Source: PVC group bacterium (ex Bugula neritina AB1)
Lineage (GTDB): Bacteria; GCA-001730085
Direction: 5' to 3'
DNA: 59,550 nt
Assembly (NCBI GenBank): GCA_001730085.1
Contig: MDLB01000103.1
Location: 1 to 59,550, forward strand
Part shown: piece after piece, positions 9,701 to 18,643 of the stretch
How positions within the stretch are numbered: position 1 is the stretch's first letter
Layout of the letters: each line of letters starts with the position of its first letter
Notes under the pieces: generated by a model
Database searches by the model: none
What the model saw: only the letters and a program-made list of their open reading frames with translations
Told to the model about the DNA's origin: nothing
Program-made: the position numbers and the translations under genes

Positions 9701-12700
9701 AATATGGCAGATAAAGAAAGTCAAATGCATAGAAATAATGGTATTGGTATGCAGTTGATGTCAAAAAAAATGCGTGAAAGATTGACGAAAGAGAATGGTA
9801 GAACGGGTATTGGATCTATGTGTACAAATGACAACGATAATGCATGGGCTCCCGGTGAATATCGAAATGCTATGAGTGGTATGTTGTCTAGATATATGGC
9901 TCATGTTGGAAATATTCAGCCAAAGGCTGTTATTTCGAATATGGAAACTTCTTCATTTGCGACGAGTTTGGGGACAGCAGCTAAAGTTTTACAAGATATC
10001 AATTCTACGAGTGGAGCTGTTGGTAAAACATATCAAGATTTTGGTAAAGGGGTTAAGCGATTGACTAAATGGGTCTATGAGCTTGCTAATTCAAATGCTC
10101 TACTTCCTCATATTTTGAGTCATGATACGCAAGAAAAAGATGGGGCGCCTTATAGGCACTTGTTGCATGCAATGGGTTTTTCTATCGGGGACGAATCATC
10201 ATATCTCTTAGAAGGGACGACTCCAAACTATTTAGCAGGTGCTGTGAGGACAGGGCGCTGGTTATTTGGTACGATGCAGGACATGAAAAACTTTTCTGAA
10301 AAACGTGGTCTTTTTCAAAAGTGGTTAGGGTTTTTGCCGATCAAAGGGTATTGGAATGAGCTTTTATTTTTTATATATCTTTTTATAGGATTTTTAACAG
10401 TTATAACAAACACTGTTCTTTTAGATTCAAGTGTTTTTTTTCCTTCCGTTATTTTGTTCTTTCTATTTGGACTTTCTATGGTGATGGTCATAGTCTTGCC
10501 AAAATTCAAAGACTTGAATCTTTTTCAAGTTGGATCGAAAGCTCAGTTTAACTTGGTTGGGCAAGAGCTTTTATTGTCAACAATGATTTATTTGAACAAT
10601 CCTTTGACGATTTCGAAATACGATATGATGCAGGTTGACTCGATGGTTCAAGAAGAGGTTGCAGGTATCCCTAATTCACCAGGTTGGACCCCATCGGCGG
10701 TTACAGAAGAGATGTTAAAGTCGCCAACAAAAAAACAAACCTTATTGTTTTTATCTCCACAGGTGAAACTTGGAATCATTGCTTTAGCCATTTTACTTTT
10801 TACCTTGTTTTTGGTTCCTTCTTCTGGACTCGTTTGGTCCACGTTACTTATTTATTTGTTTTGGAGCTCGCCTTTATACTTATCTTTGATTGTCGGATGG
10901 TATTTTGTTTGGAAATCAGGTGAAGACAGAACATATTTTGTTGATACTTATAAAAAAGCTATAGATGGTTCAGTTGATCAAGGTGTAAACTTGAAAAATA
11001 CTGCGTATGGAATAGTGGATGATGCTTTAGATGAAGCATGGAAAGGTTTTAAGTGGGACAAAATATATAGTGAAACGCCTTTTAATAGAGGATTATTTAA
11101 TATATATAAAAATCGTATCGCAGCTGTTCGAAGCTTAATGGATACTTTTAAAATAGAGGATGAAGTTAAGAGAGGTCAAGAGCAAGAGAGGATTAGCAAG
11201 CTTATATATGCAGAGAATCATTCAAAAAAGAATAAAAAGACAGCTTCTTTTCTGATGTTTTTCGGAGTAGGGATATTGGTTGCGGCAACTTTTGCTTTTT
11301 TACAAGTTTTTCTTCTAGTTGGTGTTGCAGCAGTAGGGGACTTCTCTTTGTTCCTTTTGATCGCTTTGGCAAGTTTTGGTGTTATATGTATTATTATTGC
11401 TGGTATTTGGAAGAAATTTAACAAGAAGTCGGACAGGCTTTTATATTTTATGCGTGCTGGTAAAAATGTGAATGATTATATCTATAAAAGAAGATATTAT
11501 GTGAAAGAAATATTGATGAATGTTGCTTTTCTTACAACCTTTTTGGTAGGTTTAGCTCTAGTCATTTTAGGGACGGTTTCTGCAACTTCTTCGATAGTTT
11601 TATTTTCTGGGTTTATGAACCCCTTTTGTATTGTTGCGGGTATTATTTTTTCTTTACTTTCTTTATTCTTTTTCTTTAGATTCTCAAAATATGACATGAT
11701 GATGAAGATCTTTTCTAAAAGAGGCGAAAAGTTATTCACTAGAGTGAATGTATTGAAAATCGAAATCAAGAAAGATATCTGGAGCCGGATGAAAGCGCCT
11801 CACTATATTTTATTTCTTAATGCTTTACGTAGAAAATTTAAGAATCACTTTTCTCCACCAGTGAAGAATGAAGCTTCTGTGAGTAATGAAATAAACTCTT
11901 TAGAGAGAGGTGATGGTATCGAGTCTGCGAATCCAAACTTTGAGCATTTAGCTTCGGAGGTGTTGTTTGACTTGTTTTCTGACATAACGCTCACATTAGA
12001 AAAAGAAAAAGTTAAACAGTATGTTCTAGGGACACCTCTTGATAAAGGTTCTTTTGAGAATGATTGGAATACAAAACATGAGATTCTAGACTCTTTAAAG
12101 GCTTATGATACGGCTCTTAATTTTTATGATAAAGCGAACCGTAGTCATGCTGAAGAACGTTCTGGTATTTCTTTTCAGGAGGCTCAATATATCGAGAAGT
12201 TTTTTGAAAATTTGTTTTTTTATGTAGACCTTCGGGGGCAAGAAGACGCTTCTTTTGAAATTCATCCTCGTGTCAGATCTTTTTATCAAGAAATCGGAAG
12301 ATTTATTGATAGAGAAAAGTATCTAGAGTTTAAGGGAGATTTCCTCTTGCAATTCAGGGAAAGTCAATCATCGATGGATGATATGGATAATAAGGAAGAT
12401 TATGCTAATAGTATTTATACGTTTTTCTTGTTATTTATTAATAATACACAAAGTTTGAGATTTCTAAGCAAAGAGTCTCTGCCTTATAAAGCTTATTCGG
12501 AGGTTATGCAGGATCTATGGCTTGGAACAAATCAAGAGATCATGGAGATGAGAAAACCTCATCAATATAATGGCTCTTTTGGAGGAGCTTTAGAATCCAT
12601 TTTTTATGATGAATTTCGTGACTCTGAATTTGTTTTAAAAACTAATATGTATGCAAATGAGCTTTATAAAAACCTGTCCTCTGCAGCTCTACCGTTTGAT

Positions 12701-14539
12701 AGGAGTCTTTGGAGAGGTATTCTAACCTTTACGAAAGAAGAAACAGGTGAAGTCAAAATGACTTTTAACAAGAATTCTGGGTATGATATTAATCTTATAA
12801 GAGAGAAGTTGGTGAAGCTGTTTTTGCAGTCCTTAGATAAACTGGATGGCTCTCTTTTTGATCATTCGACCAACTTGCGTGAAAAAATAATGGAAATAGC
12901 TAGAAATGATATGGAGACTTTGTGGAATATCTTTGCCCTTTCTCCTATGGTTCAGGCCGCTATGACTGCGGCTTTCTTTCCACAGAACGCAAACACTTTG
13001 GAAAAAAGCATTGCTTTAACTGATCCTCAATGGATGCACTATGTTGAACTGCGGGAAAAATTTCCTTTAATCTTCTCTCTTTCTAGTTTTAAACCCTCTT
13101 TGAATAAAGAGATAGATGAGGATGTAGAAGAATATCTTGCTTCTATGCCGGTGTCTTTTTTGGAGCAAAGCCCTTCTCTTTTATCTTTTTATGATAAAGA
13201 TGAGATGAGGAAATGCACTCAAGATGATTTTAAAAAAATGTTGGCGTTTGTTTGGAATACAGCACTTGATGCGAAATCCGTTGATATTTTTTATTCGTAT
13301 GTTGCTGTTTTAAGAGGGGCACCTTGGTACGGAAAAGAAGACTATAAAGAGCTTTCTAATACTTTTGATCGAGCGGTTGAGGAACATTTAGCGAGTGGAT
13401 CTAATGAGCAACTTTTTTATAGAAAACATATCATGGGTGCCAAGTTTTCTTCGGCCCATTCTAAGTTTTTTCCAACAACATGGAATGGAATCACGCTTTG
13501 GTTTGTTGTAAAAAAATTAGCTATTCTTGCTTTTGGAACGGCATTTTTTGTGGCTTTTGCCTTTTGTGCTGTTCAAGCTATGCAGCAGTTGTCTCTTCAG
13601 ATTGGGATTATTGCTATTGGAGAAAGCTTAATGATACAAGGACCTGTTTTCCCTATATTTGCTACTGTTTCTGCGGTGACTTTGTTTTTGTTGCAAACAG
13701 TTCTAAGTTCTTTCTATGTTTATGAAGATGATGATAAAAGAAAATATCACCTCATGGGAAATAAAAACCGTAAACTGTCTCAATACTTTACGCATGCCTT
13801 TTCTTCTCTTACCTTGTTGATCGCTTTAGGGGCTTTATACTTTATCCCAGCCGTTTCTTTGGGAGCTTTTTTAGGAATAGCAGCTGGGGCGATGGTTTTT
13901 TATTTTATTATTTATCGTCTTTTTTCGAGGGGTTTTGACTATTTTTTCCAGCAGAGACTGTTGAAAAGACTTTCAAAAGCGATGGCGCTTTTGAAACAAT
14001 CTCGTGCCGAAACAACTTTTTTGAAAAATTTTAAGGGTCAGAGGGATTTTCTTGAAAAATTCAATAGATTTGCTGAACCTATTGGCAGTGAAATTCCATT
14101 AAAGGGTCTATATGTTTCAGGGGAACTTATTAAAAACGCTTTTAACGAAAAAATAGTCTTGTTTCATCGCTTATCTTCTACGAATAACAGAGCCGATGGA
14201 GATGATAACGATTGGGCTTGGTTCCATAACACGCAGGATATGTTGAGAGATATTGATCAATTACCTTCATCCTATGATGATCTTTCCGATCTTGCTGTTA
14301 ATTATATGCAAGGAAAGATCGGTCCTTTCACCTTTGTGCTATTGATTTCCCTTTTTTACCCTGGGATTAGAGGGAAATCACAAACAAGTATTGAAGATTT
14401 TAAGGGTTTATTTACTAATCCACCGACTAAGAGATTTGAATTTAAAGATTTTCCGATAGATTTAAGAATGCCAGAAGAACTTAAAAGAGTTAGTACTGAT
14501 ATTAGTATGTTTGAAAGATCTATTGGAGAGTCTGCTTAA
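3755..14539 (+). CDS. Giant polytopic membrane protein with OpgH/GT2-like glycosyltransferase core
   Basis: The 3594-residue product starts with a signal peptide ending near SEAF, followed by SPVYG. Hydrophobic membrane clusters lie at about 405-535, 1238-1312, 1332-1525, 1694-1755, 2198-2249, 2338-2388, 2491-2645 and 3245-3398, separated by long helical charged domains. Between the fourth and fifth clusters are motifs in the order of processive family 2 glycosyltransferases: NDNDN with D2026 and D2028 (DxD-like), then LPHILSHD (2118-2124), then TPNYLAGAVRTGRW with R2165-x-x-R-W2169. In OpgH and cyclic-glucan synthases the equivalents are DADS, HILSHD and the (Q/R)xxRW motif. This suggests glucan or polysaccharide synthesis at the inner membrane. 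The usual N-terminal UDP-sugar motif was not found, so the core is divergent. No GH94 phosphorylase domain is seen. OpgH is about 850 residues; the extra 2700 are unexplained. Confidence 0.8.
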   Translation: MLKLLKIFSATFLSFIYLFTNIHLSEAFSPVYGDKRIKKSVNLAINSPLRDRVSSLGNIAPRSSVSREYLDSGAREQISESQKNEDKRVKGFLNQTATGMFEKYAQSDAGRDLLQDIYNDLTDRFRHLCVEGQIDKSFILETMWLAASTWQINAPFFWDIESFTNFFKSFTPKQLSDYVYQHFLQKESLSRKEDEDFSHRSPKSEFLSDVEKYIQTNQLYRRYDAPSSEKLYEHALNVAKRSLGDYEDSESLMSNVVRPLVDIELGRFIGENDAELHRNMLSMIEMLSLLNRKAVTGDELGRQNFAKRLYNVMSDHQSRLDERDAKRAAEDTNYQLKTFEELYLEAYPENKDDISKYPSFEGLLKTNLGLFRLTKKWVKVNALIELGQYPLYRRTNSSQLVKVIENIFIFIGIMSLIAGVILINISLAHSIIFIGIGASFLFLINGFKKIILTILYPSQYKSVWIRFLQFGILAAVVTLFIVGTVFLQPVFRTIFSPTGLSDLIVATPYLICMFVFWIGATIFRYRCSDEYQKGKRDFLGFMNKHLLADNKDSNSGRSQEVREMFMKDLARFGKMNKEVYVDLEVAQAKQSGERALSYNAETLVNLYDKLKQSSHVSSFSFFKTNQKKTFYNLDAMIAELVRERESVLHKEAGKLSRLELYNISSKSMACREFAMVQKRKKLLDTTIVANEILTGIDTAAVPHSLNRGLEEVNEAIANVTKTLKSIDDTEIKSFVKEGIAGLTGAKPANLKPFITQFNQKCEQSAQDISQDTREFLRLQFSTIRETHARNQFNLQNIDRQEVDNVNTDRTVGIVQDIWEYVEGRPASFPQEGPANLDGLFRNSEFFKGDGSVLKTMSEYQGSLLHGVHSHGYLVDLKHLSNVSWFYEKFYKDFEVKIRSMDGKFDTQLQKWLFGADENFQELLNENAELKGLFLNALKQLKEEVDSQINENQVENELFHLGSLERISKWLEESQKDISTFPRKRADWIDHFTERWSLRESAGVGELSAEMISQRAKLQKGLRDIRAFLESEADFLNPLKSALDAYIDEYGEYDFQKILVEMEANFVRREGSYESFSYEKISESMNQFYYFFLDERTSLYDVRLNLFKEFYFSMPMAESREMYGSMFNDLSVMRRSIDLANIANASIDSEPVETTNLRGYPARTNWDLTHEELSDIYLKENLGKTWMDKVKEETSSVRDFSLEHGYRYKFQKNIDEMFELNQDESGNVISDPRSWRDIAWIVAKVVLAVSFMGLAAYFFSLFITGGGSFIFFSVSQIYTGLQPFLGTAAFIAPFVALGGIIALTGIAMVLLRQRVKNDFHQDRLKRNSKSGQRFFVPVAFALIGGLIAAVPFFIGPLMTVLMQAPIGPLESFLIMTIAGVFVLVLYEIFQRYKFKKRSFALKAVFSFMIIAVITSSFFTFSPIMALIFTALVFFIRYSCDLIAKKKSYFLGVLILLGAVCCLGGMVVSLMPVLLAQTELGLLQGVALVQKLVTSFAGLPTIAWLYIGLVGAAIVLPIIFILLMKFLPHIRRSSREDILSKAEMIKDMLEAPDINYQFSPDTLSPLGLLEGSFAKQMFDSEIRKLKLMLRRYRKDLKTDKDLINEFETYFREVSGVEVDKKLIHILKLALLSRDRQGSEILARNLDIETRVPASELHNLIDHQGKADFTRRVEKTPKVSLSLWTKFKRYVEENAQTIYFAITFGAAFIMAISFGAMIYYVAGAAGMVMAQIVLSVILVPLLFVLLINNTNLLASYILGRILDIRMIPKVEMPFGLPQPGALTYAIFNVSQANQRKFKGYDAEAEKKRGGFYGYNSMDEWFQIQVQTLQDNPEAVVMIQSNNPRGQEHYLVYEMMMAMLLAERFGWDRVSYVYVGGTWLRKAGKIQDIMRFFSGEYLDDERHSQQMGLHGGRRTLSKRSAFDPEYRVQITLGGEFGDRKDLDSLERQRFDFVKKIQTEFIAAYKDFKQTKDERILRDLAQKYIKPNMADKESQMHRNNGIGMQLMSKKMRERLTKENGRTGIGSMCTNDNDNAWAPGEYRNAMSGMLSRYMAHVGNIQPKAVISNMETSSFATSLGTAAKVLQDINSTSGAVGKTYQDFGKGVKRLTKWVYELANSNALLPHILSHDTQEKDGAPYRHLLHAMGFSIGDESSYLLEGTTPNYLAGAVRTGRWLFGTMQDMKNFSEKRGLFQKWLGFLPIKGYWNELLFFIYLFIGFLTVITNTVLLDSSVFFPSVILFFLFGLSMVMVIVLPKFKDLNLFQVGSKAQFNLVGQELLLSTMIYLNNPLTISKYDMMQVDSMVQEEVAGIPNSPGWTPSAVTEEMLKSPTKKQTLLFLSPQVKLGIIALAILLFTLFLVPSSGLVWSTLLIYLFWSSPLYLSLIVGWYFVWKSGEDRTYFVDTYKKAIDGSVDQGVNLKNTAYGIVDDALDEAWKGFKWDKIYSETPFNRGLFNIYKNRIAAVRSLMDTFKIEDEVKRGQEQERISKLIYAENHSKKNKKTASFLMFFGVGILVAATFAFLQVFLLVGVAAVGDFSLFLLIALASFGVICIIIAGIWKKFNKKSDRLLYFMRAGKNVNDYIYKRRYYVKEILMNVAFLTTFLVGLALVILGTVSATSSIVLFSGFMNPFCIVAGIIFSLLSLFFFFRFSKYDMMMKIFSKRGEKLFTRVNVLKIEIKKDIWSRMKAPHYILFLNALRRKFKNHFSPPVKNEASVSNEINSLERGDGIESANPNFEHLASEVLFDLFSDITLTLEKEKVKQYVLGTPLDKGSFENDWNTKHEILDSLKAYDTALNFYDKANRSHAEERSGISFQEAQYIEKFFENLFFYVDLRGQEDASFEIHPRVRSFYQEIGRFIDREKYLEFKGDFLLQFRESQSSMDDMDNKEDYANSIYTFFLLFINNTQSLRFLSKESLPYKAYSEVMQDLWLGTNQEIMEMRKPHQYNGSFGGALESIFYDEFRDSEFVLKTNMYANELYKNLSSAALPFDRSLWRGILTFTKEETGEVKMTFNKNSGYDINLIREKLVKLFLQSLDKLDGSLFDHSTNLREKIMEIARNDMETLWNIFALSPMVQAAMTAAFFPQNANTLEKSIALTDPQWMHYVELREKFPLIFSLSSFKPSLNKEIDEDVEEYLASMPVSFLEQSPSLLSFYDKDEMRKCTQDDFKKMLAFVWNTALDAKSVDIFYSYVAVLRGAPWYGKEDYKELSNTFDRAVEEHLASGSNEQLFYRKHIMGAKFSSAHSKFFPTTWNGITLWFVVKKLAILAFGTAFFVAFAFCAVQAMQQLSLQIGIIAIGESLMIQGPVFPIFATVSAVTLFLLQTVLSSFYVYEDDDKRKYHLMGNKNRKLSQYFTHAFSSLTLLIALGALYFIPAVSLGAFLGIAAGAMVFYFIIYRLFSRGFDYFFQQRLLKRLSKAMALLKQSRAETTFLKNFKGQRDFLEKFNRFAEPIGSEIPLKGLYVSGELIKNAFNEKIVLFHRLSSTNNRADGDDNDWAWFHNTQDMLRDIDQLPSSYDDLSDLAVNYMQGKIGPFTFVLLISLFYPGIRGKSQTSIEDFKGLFTNPPTKRFEFKDFPIDLRMPEELKRVSTDISMFERSIGESA

Positions 14540-14814
14540 TCTCACTTTTTGCTTAGAAGTCTTGTTATGAAAAAAGAATGTGTTGATTTCTATTGTGAAA
14601 GAAGTATAATCAATGTTATCTTGAGATCTTTTTAAAAACATTAGAGACTTTTTATTCTGAGCAAACTTACTGATCTTATCGGTTTGCAAAAATTTTATAT
14701 AGTTTGATTAAGATGTTTTTTTTCACGTGGAGTGTTTTATAAAGAGCCTTAAGAAACTATATGAGATCCTCTATAAGGATAGCATCATTATTTTAATAAA
14801 AAGGAAAGTTTGCC
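14540..14814. other. AT-rich intergenic region
   Basis: No gene or strong terminator is seen after the giant gene. The stretch ends with the AAGGAAAG ribosome site of the following small gene. Confidence 0.4.
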
Positions 14815-15006
14815 ATGCGGCTTAATTGGTTGATGAGGATTTTATCCCGCATCAATACAGGTGGTCGAAGATATCGATCGGAAAGAGCTGAATTTATTAG
14901 TTCTAATGCTTTTTTTTATAAAGTTTTAGATAAAAATAAAAAAAAAGCGAACACGATGAAGGTTCATGATAAAAAACTTCTTGATGATTCGAAAGAGAAT
15001 CATTGA
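14815..15006 (+). CDS. Small basic hypothetical protein (63 aa)
   Basis: No family is recognised. The reading frame is short, but AAGGAAAG (14801-14808) lies 6 nt upstream of its ATG, which favours it being real. The product is very basic (RRYRSER, KNKKK) with no membrane segment, and might bind nucleic acid or ribosomes. It stands alone between the giant gene and the guaB region, with AT-rich spacers of about 275 nt before and 84 nt after. Confidence 0.4.
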   Translation: MRLNWLMRILSRINTGGRRYRSERAEFISSNAFFYKVLDKNKKKANTMKVHDKKLLDDSKENH

Positions 15007-15090
15007 GTTCTTTTTTTTACTTTCCTTTTGGGTTTTTATCCTTAATTATTAATAGATAAATTTTTTTAGGTCTGGGAGAAATAGTCCAAA

Positions 15091-15513
15091 GTGCTTTTTG
15101 AAAAAAATGGTTTTCATTTTTTGCCTGCTAAAGGTCTTGTGATCCGAGAAGTATTGAATGTTTTTCATTTTGTTTCTTCTCGGTTTTTTATTAGAGGATT
15201 TTTGGCCTTTTTTGTTTTTTTTCCTATGCTTATGTGTTTTTCTTTTGAGCTTGTGGCAAGTTCTAAGTCGGTTAAAGAGAAAGAGTATCCTTACTCCTTG
15301 CATCAGGTAGAAATATCACCTTTAACTTCAACGGAAGAAAAAAGACGTTTTTCTTTGAAAAATGTCATAAGGATTGATCGAAGAACAGGTCAGTCTGAGA
15401 TTTTAGAGGTTTCGCGTGTTGGGCATAGGATTGTGTATCGTTGGGTTAGTATTGAGAAAGATAGGTCTCACCCCAAAAGAGTCCGTGCAGATCAGAAAGC
15501 GTGGGAACTTTGA
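15091..15513 (+). CDS. Hypothetical single-pass membrane or secreted protein (140 aa)
   Basis: No family is recognised. The start is GTG with GGGAG about 12 nt upstream; a second in-frame GTG at 15139 would give a shorter N-terminus. Residues about 27-55 (FHFVSSRFFIRGFLAFFVFFPMLMCFSFELVA) form one strong hydrophobic segment, an anchor or late signal peptide. The remaining 85 residues are charged and contain VIRIDRRTGQSEILEVSRVGHRIVYRWV, which looks like a beta-hairpin-rich small domain. It precedes guaB by about 90 nt, but nothing links it to purine synthesis. Confidence 0.5.
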   Translation: MLFEKNGFHFLPAKGLVIREVLNVFHFVSSRFFIRGFLAFFVFFPMLMCFSFELVASSKSVKEKEYPYSLHQVEISPLTSTEEKRRFSLKNVIRIDRRTGQSEILEVSRVGHRIVYRWVSIEKDRSHPKRVRADQKAWEL

Positions 15514-15604
15514 TAAAATGATTGAGGTTGTTATACTTTGTCAGATAAAGAAAACTTTTTATTCAACGGTGAGGATGTAATGATTTGGAGAATGGTGGTT
15601 TAGA

Positions 15605-17092
15605 ATGATGGATGGATTTTCTGCAAAAGATCTTTTTTCAAATGCGATGGGTTTGACCTATGATGACTTTATTTTTTTACCAGGTTACATTGATTTTCCT
15701 TTTGATGAGGTTTCTACAAAAACCTATTTAACCAGCAATATTGAACTTAATATCCCTTTTGTGAGCTCTCCTATGGATACGGTTACAGGAAGGTCTTCTG
15801 CTATAGCGATGGCCTTGCTCGGAGGGATAGGTATTATGCACTACAATAATTCGATTGAAGAGCAAGTAGAAATGGTTCGTCAAGTTAAGCGTTATGAAAA
15901 TGGTTTTATAACAGACCCTGTCGTTTTGAGTCCTAATCATGTTATAAGTGATGTTGACAAAATCAAAGCAAAAGAAGGCTTTTCGGGTATCCCCATCACT
16001 CAAGATGGAACCTTGGATACACCTTTGGTTGGTATTATTACAAATAGAGATATTGATTTGATTGAAGATAGATCTATCCCGTTGAAGAATATCATGAGTG
16101 TTGATATCATTTCTGCCAGAGAAGGAGTGAGTCTTGATGAAGCTAATGCTATTTTGAAAAAAAGTAAGCGTGGTAAATTGCCGATTGTCAATAGCGATAA
16201 TCTTTTGGTTTCGCTCATTTCAAGACGTGATCTTATAAAAAACAAAAACTTTCCTTATGCGGCTAAAGGTAAAGACAAAAGACTTTTGGTTGGAGCTTCT
16301 ATTTCAACTCAAGAAGAAGATAAACAGCGCCTGGATGCTTTAGTGAGAGAAGGTTTAAATGTTGTTGTGATTGACTCTTCTCAGGGAAACTCTTCTTTTC
16401 AAATAGACATGATACGTTATATCAAAAAGACGCATCCATCTCTCGATGTTATAGCTGGAAATATTGTTACAGAAGAGCAAGCTAAAAACTTGATAGAGGC
16501 AGGTGCTGATGGCTTGCGTATAGGTATGGGCCCTGGATCTATATGTACAACTCAAAATACAATGGCTTGTGGACGCGGACAGGGGACTGCTGTATATAAA
16601 GTTTCTAAGTATGCTGCAGAAAGAAATATCCCTACGATTGCCGATGGAGGTGTTTCTAGTATAGGCCATATGGTTAAAGCCCTTGGCTTGGGAGCATCTT
16701 CGGTTATGATGGGGTCAATGTTAGCGGGAACAGAAGAGTCTCCCGGGGAATATTTCTATAAAGATGGAGTTAAGCTCAAAGCTTATAGGGGTATGGCTTC
16801 GGCTGAGGCAATGAAAGATGGCGGAGATAAACGCTATTTAAACGAGACGGCTAAGATAAAGGTAACTCAGGGAGTTTCTGGGGCTGTTGCTGATCGTGGA
16901 TCTTTGTACAAGTTGATTCCTTACTATGCTCAAGGCCTTAAACAGGCATTACAAGATATTGGTCTTAAAAATTTGAAAAGTCTACACCAGGCGCTTTATA
17001 ATGAACATTTGCGTATGGAAAGAAGAACTCTTTCATCTCAAAAAGAAGGCCATGTTCATGATATTTATGATTATCAAAACCTTACAATATGA
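15605..17092 (+). CDS. guaB: Inosine-5'-monophosphate dehydrogenase, eukaryotic type
   Basis: The enzyme oxidises IMP to XMP with NAD+, the first committed step to GMP. The 495-residue protein has the TIM barrel with GLTYDDFIFLPGYIDF at the start, two CBS domains at about 110-225, the catalytic loop GPGSICTTQ with C314, and the flap RY pair R410-Y411 before KIKVTQGVSGAV. Segments such as FITDPVVLSP, KRGKLPIVN, VVVIDSSQGNSSFQIDMI, ACGRGQGTAVYKVS and VMMGSMLAGTEESPGEYF match animal and fungal IMPDH far better than the usual bacterial GuaB (GVGPGSICTTR and so on). The length is close to human IMPDH (514). The start is ATG 15605 or 15608; GGTGG lies just upstream. guaA follows 12 nt downstream, so the two form an operon. 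Confidence 0.95.
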   Translation: MMDGFSAKDLFSNAMGLTYDDFIFLPGYIDFPFDEVSTKTYLTSNIELNIPFVSSPMDTVTGRSSAIAMALLGGIGIMHYNNSIEEQVEMVRQVKRYENGFITDPVVLSPNHVISDVDKIKAKEGFSGIPITQDGTLDTPLVGIITNRDIDLIEDRSIPLKNIMSVDIISAREGVSLDEANAILKKSKRGKLPIVNSDNLLVSLISRRDLIKNKNFPYAAKGKDKRLLVGASISTQEEDKQRLDALVREGLNVVVIDSSQGNSSFQIDMIRYIKKTHPSLDVIAGNIVTEEQAKNLIEAGADGLRIGMGPGSICTTQNTMACGRGQGTAVYKVSKYAAERNIPTIADGGVSSIGHMVKALGLGASSVMMGSMLAGTEESPGEYFYKDGVKLKAYRGMASAEAMKDGGDKRYLNETAKIKVTQGVSGAVADRGSLYKLIPYYAQGLKQALQDIGLKNLKSLHQALYNEHLRMERRTLSSQKEGHVHDIYDYQNLTI

Positions 17093-17104
17093 TTTGGAGC
17101 TTTA

Positions 17105-18643
17105 ATGAAATTTGATGCGATCATTATTTTAGATTTTGGTTCGCAGTATACTCAGCTCATTGCACGACGGATTCGTGAAATGAATGTTTATTGCGAGATT
17201 CACCCTTATAACCACCCTGTTGAAGAGATCAAAAAAATGTCTCCTAAAGGGATCATTTTTTCGGGCGGGCCATCGAGTGTTTATGATGACGATGCTCCGA
17301 AATTATCAAAAGATTTTTTGGAGTGGGGGTGCCCTATTTTGGGCATATGTTATGGGGCACATCTTTTGACAGAATTTTTAGGTGGGAAAGTTCAAAGGTC
17401 CCCCGAGAGAGAGTTTGGATATGCCAAAATGAGTGTTGTTGACGATCTGGGTCTTTTTGACAGCACAGATTCGGAGATGGATATTTGGATGAGTCATAGC
17501 GACAAAGTTACCGAATTGGGTGAAGGTTGCTTGACTACAGCTAAGACAGATCAATGTGCTGTTGCGGCTTTTTATCATCCATCAAAAAAATATTATGGCC
17601 TTCAATTCCATCCGGAGGTTCATCATACTCGTCAGGGTGAACTTGTTTTAAAAACATTTGTTGTTGATGTTTGTGGCTGCTCTCAAGACTGGACAATGGA
17701 GTGCTTTGTTGAATACGCAAAGAAAAAAATTCAGCAACAAGTTGGCAGTAAACATGTTATTTGTGGCTTAAGTGGAGGTGTTGATTCTTCGGTAACAGCT
17801 GTTTTGTTACATGAAGCTATTGGAGATCAATTGACTTGTATTTTTGTTGATAATGGTTTGCTTCGTCAAAATGAAGTTGAAAAAGTTCTTCAAATGTTCC
17901 GCGATAATTTTCGTATAAAAGTTATTTTAGCAGAGTCAAAAGATCTCTTTTTGGATAACCTTAAAAATGTTATAGATCCAGAGATGAAGCGTAAAGTTAT
18001 AGGCGAACTTTTTGTGAAAGTTTTTGAAAAAGAAGCAAAAGCCATCCCTGATGCAACTTTTCTAGCACAAGGAACATTGTATCCTGATGTTATTGAAAGT
18101 GTTTCTGTTAAAGGTCCCTCTGATGTGATCAAAAGTCATCATAATGTTGGCGGATTGCCAGAGAAAATGAACTTTGAATTGGTTGAACCCTTGAGAGAGC
18201 TTTTTAAAGATGAGGTTCGCGATCTTGGTAAAGCGTTGGGCTTGTCTAAAGAGGTTCTTTGGCGACATCCTTTCCCTGGTCCTGGCTTAGCTATTCGTGT
18301 TATAGGAGAAGTTACCGAAGATCGACTGGCTATTCTCCGAATGGCCGACGAAATCATTTTAGAAGAGATCAAAAAGGCTGGTGTTTATGATGAAGTATGG
18401 CAAGCTTTTGGGGTTCTTCTTCCCGTGAAAACCGTAGGGGTTATGGGGGATAATCGCACGTATGAAAATGTTTTGGCTGTAAGGGTTGTTGAAAGCCAAG
18501 ATGGAATGACAGCGAGTTGGGTTGATCTTGATGGTGAGATTTTGAGACAAATTTCTAGCCGTGTGATCAATGAAGTTGTCGGTATTAATCGTGTTGTTTA
18601 TGATATCAGTTCAAAACCACCCTCAACCATTGAGTGGGAATAA
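17105..18643 (+). CDS. guaA: GMP synthase (glutamine-hydrolysing)
   Basis: It converts XMP to GMP using ATP and ammonia from glutamine, completing the step begun by GuaB just upstream. The 512-residue protein has an N-terminal class I amidotransferase domain with the nucleophile in LGICYGAHL and the His-Glu pair in LQFHPEVHH. The ATP pyrophosphatase P-loop is [10 protein letters not shown], and the C-terminal dimerisation domain ends [13 protein letters not shown]. Layout and length are those of ordinary bacterial single-chain GuaA, unlike the eukaryote-like GuaB beside it. GGAG lies 5 nt before the ATG. The residue after CYG is A-H instead of the common M-Q. Confidence 0.97.
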   Translation: MKFDAIIILDFGSQYTQLIARRIREMNVYCEIHPYNHPVEEIKKMSPKGIIFSGGPSSVYDDDAPKLSKDFLEWGCPILGICYGAHLLTEFLGGKVQRSPEREFGYAKMSVVDDLGLFDSTDSEMDIWMSHSDKVTELGEGCLTTAKTDQCAVAAFYHPSKKYYGLQFHPEVHHTRQGELVLKTFVVDVCGCSQDWTMECFVEYAKKKIQQQVGSKHVICGLSGGVDSSVTAVLLHEAIGDQLTCIFVDNGLLRQNEVEKVLQMFRDNFRIKVILAESKDLFLDNLKNVIDPEMKRKVIGELFVKVFEKEAKAIPDATFLAQGTLYPDVIESVSVKGPSDVIKSHHNVGGLPEKMNFELVEPLRELFKDEVRDLGKALGLSKEVLWRHPFPGPGLAIRVIGEVTEDRLAILRMADEIILEEIKKAGVYDEVWQAFGVLLPVKTVGVMGDNRTYENVLAVRVVESQDGMTASWVDLDGEILRQISSRVINEVVGINRVVYDISSKPPSTIEWE

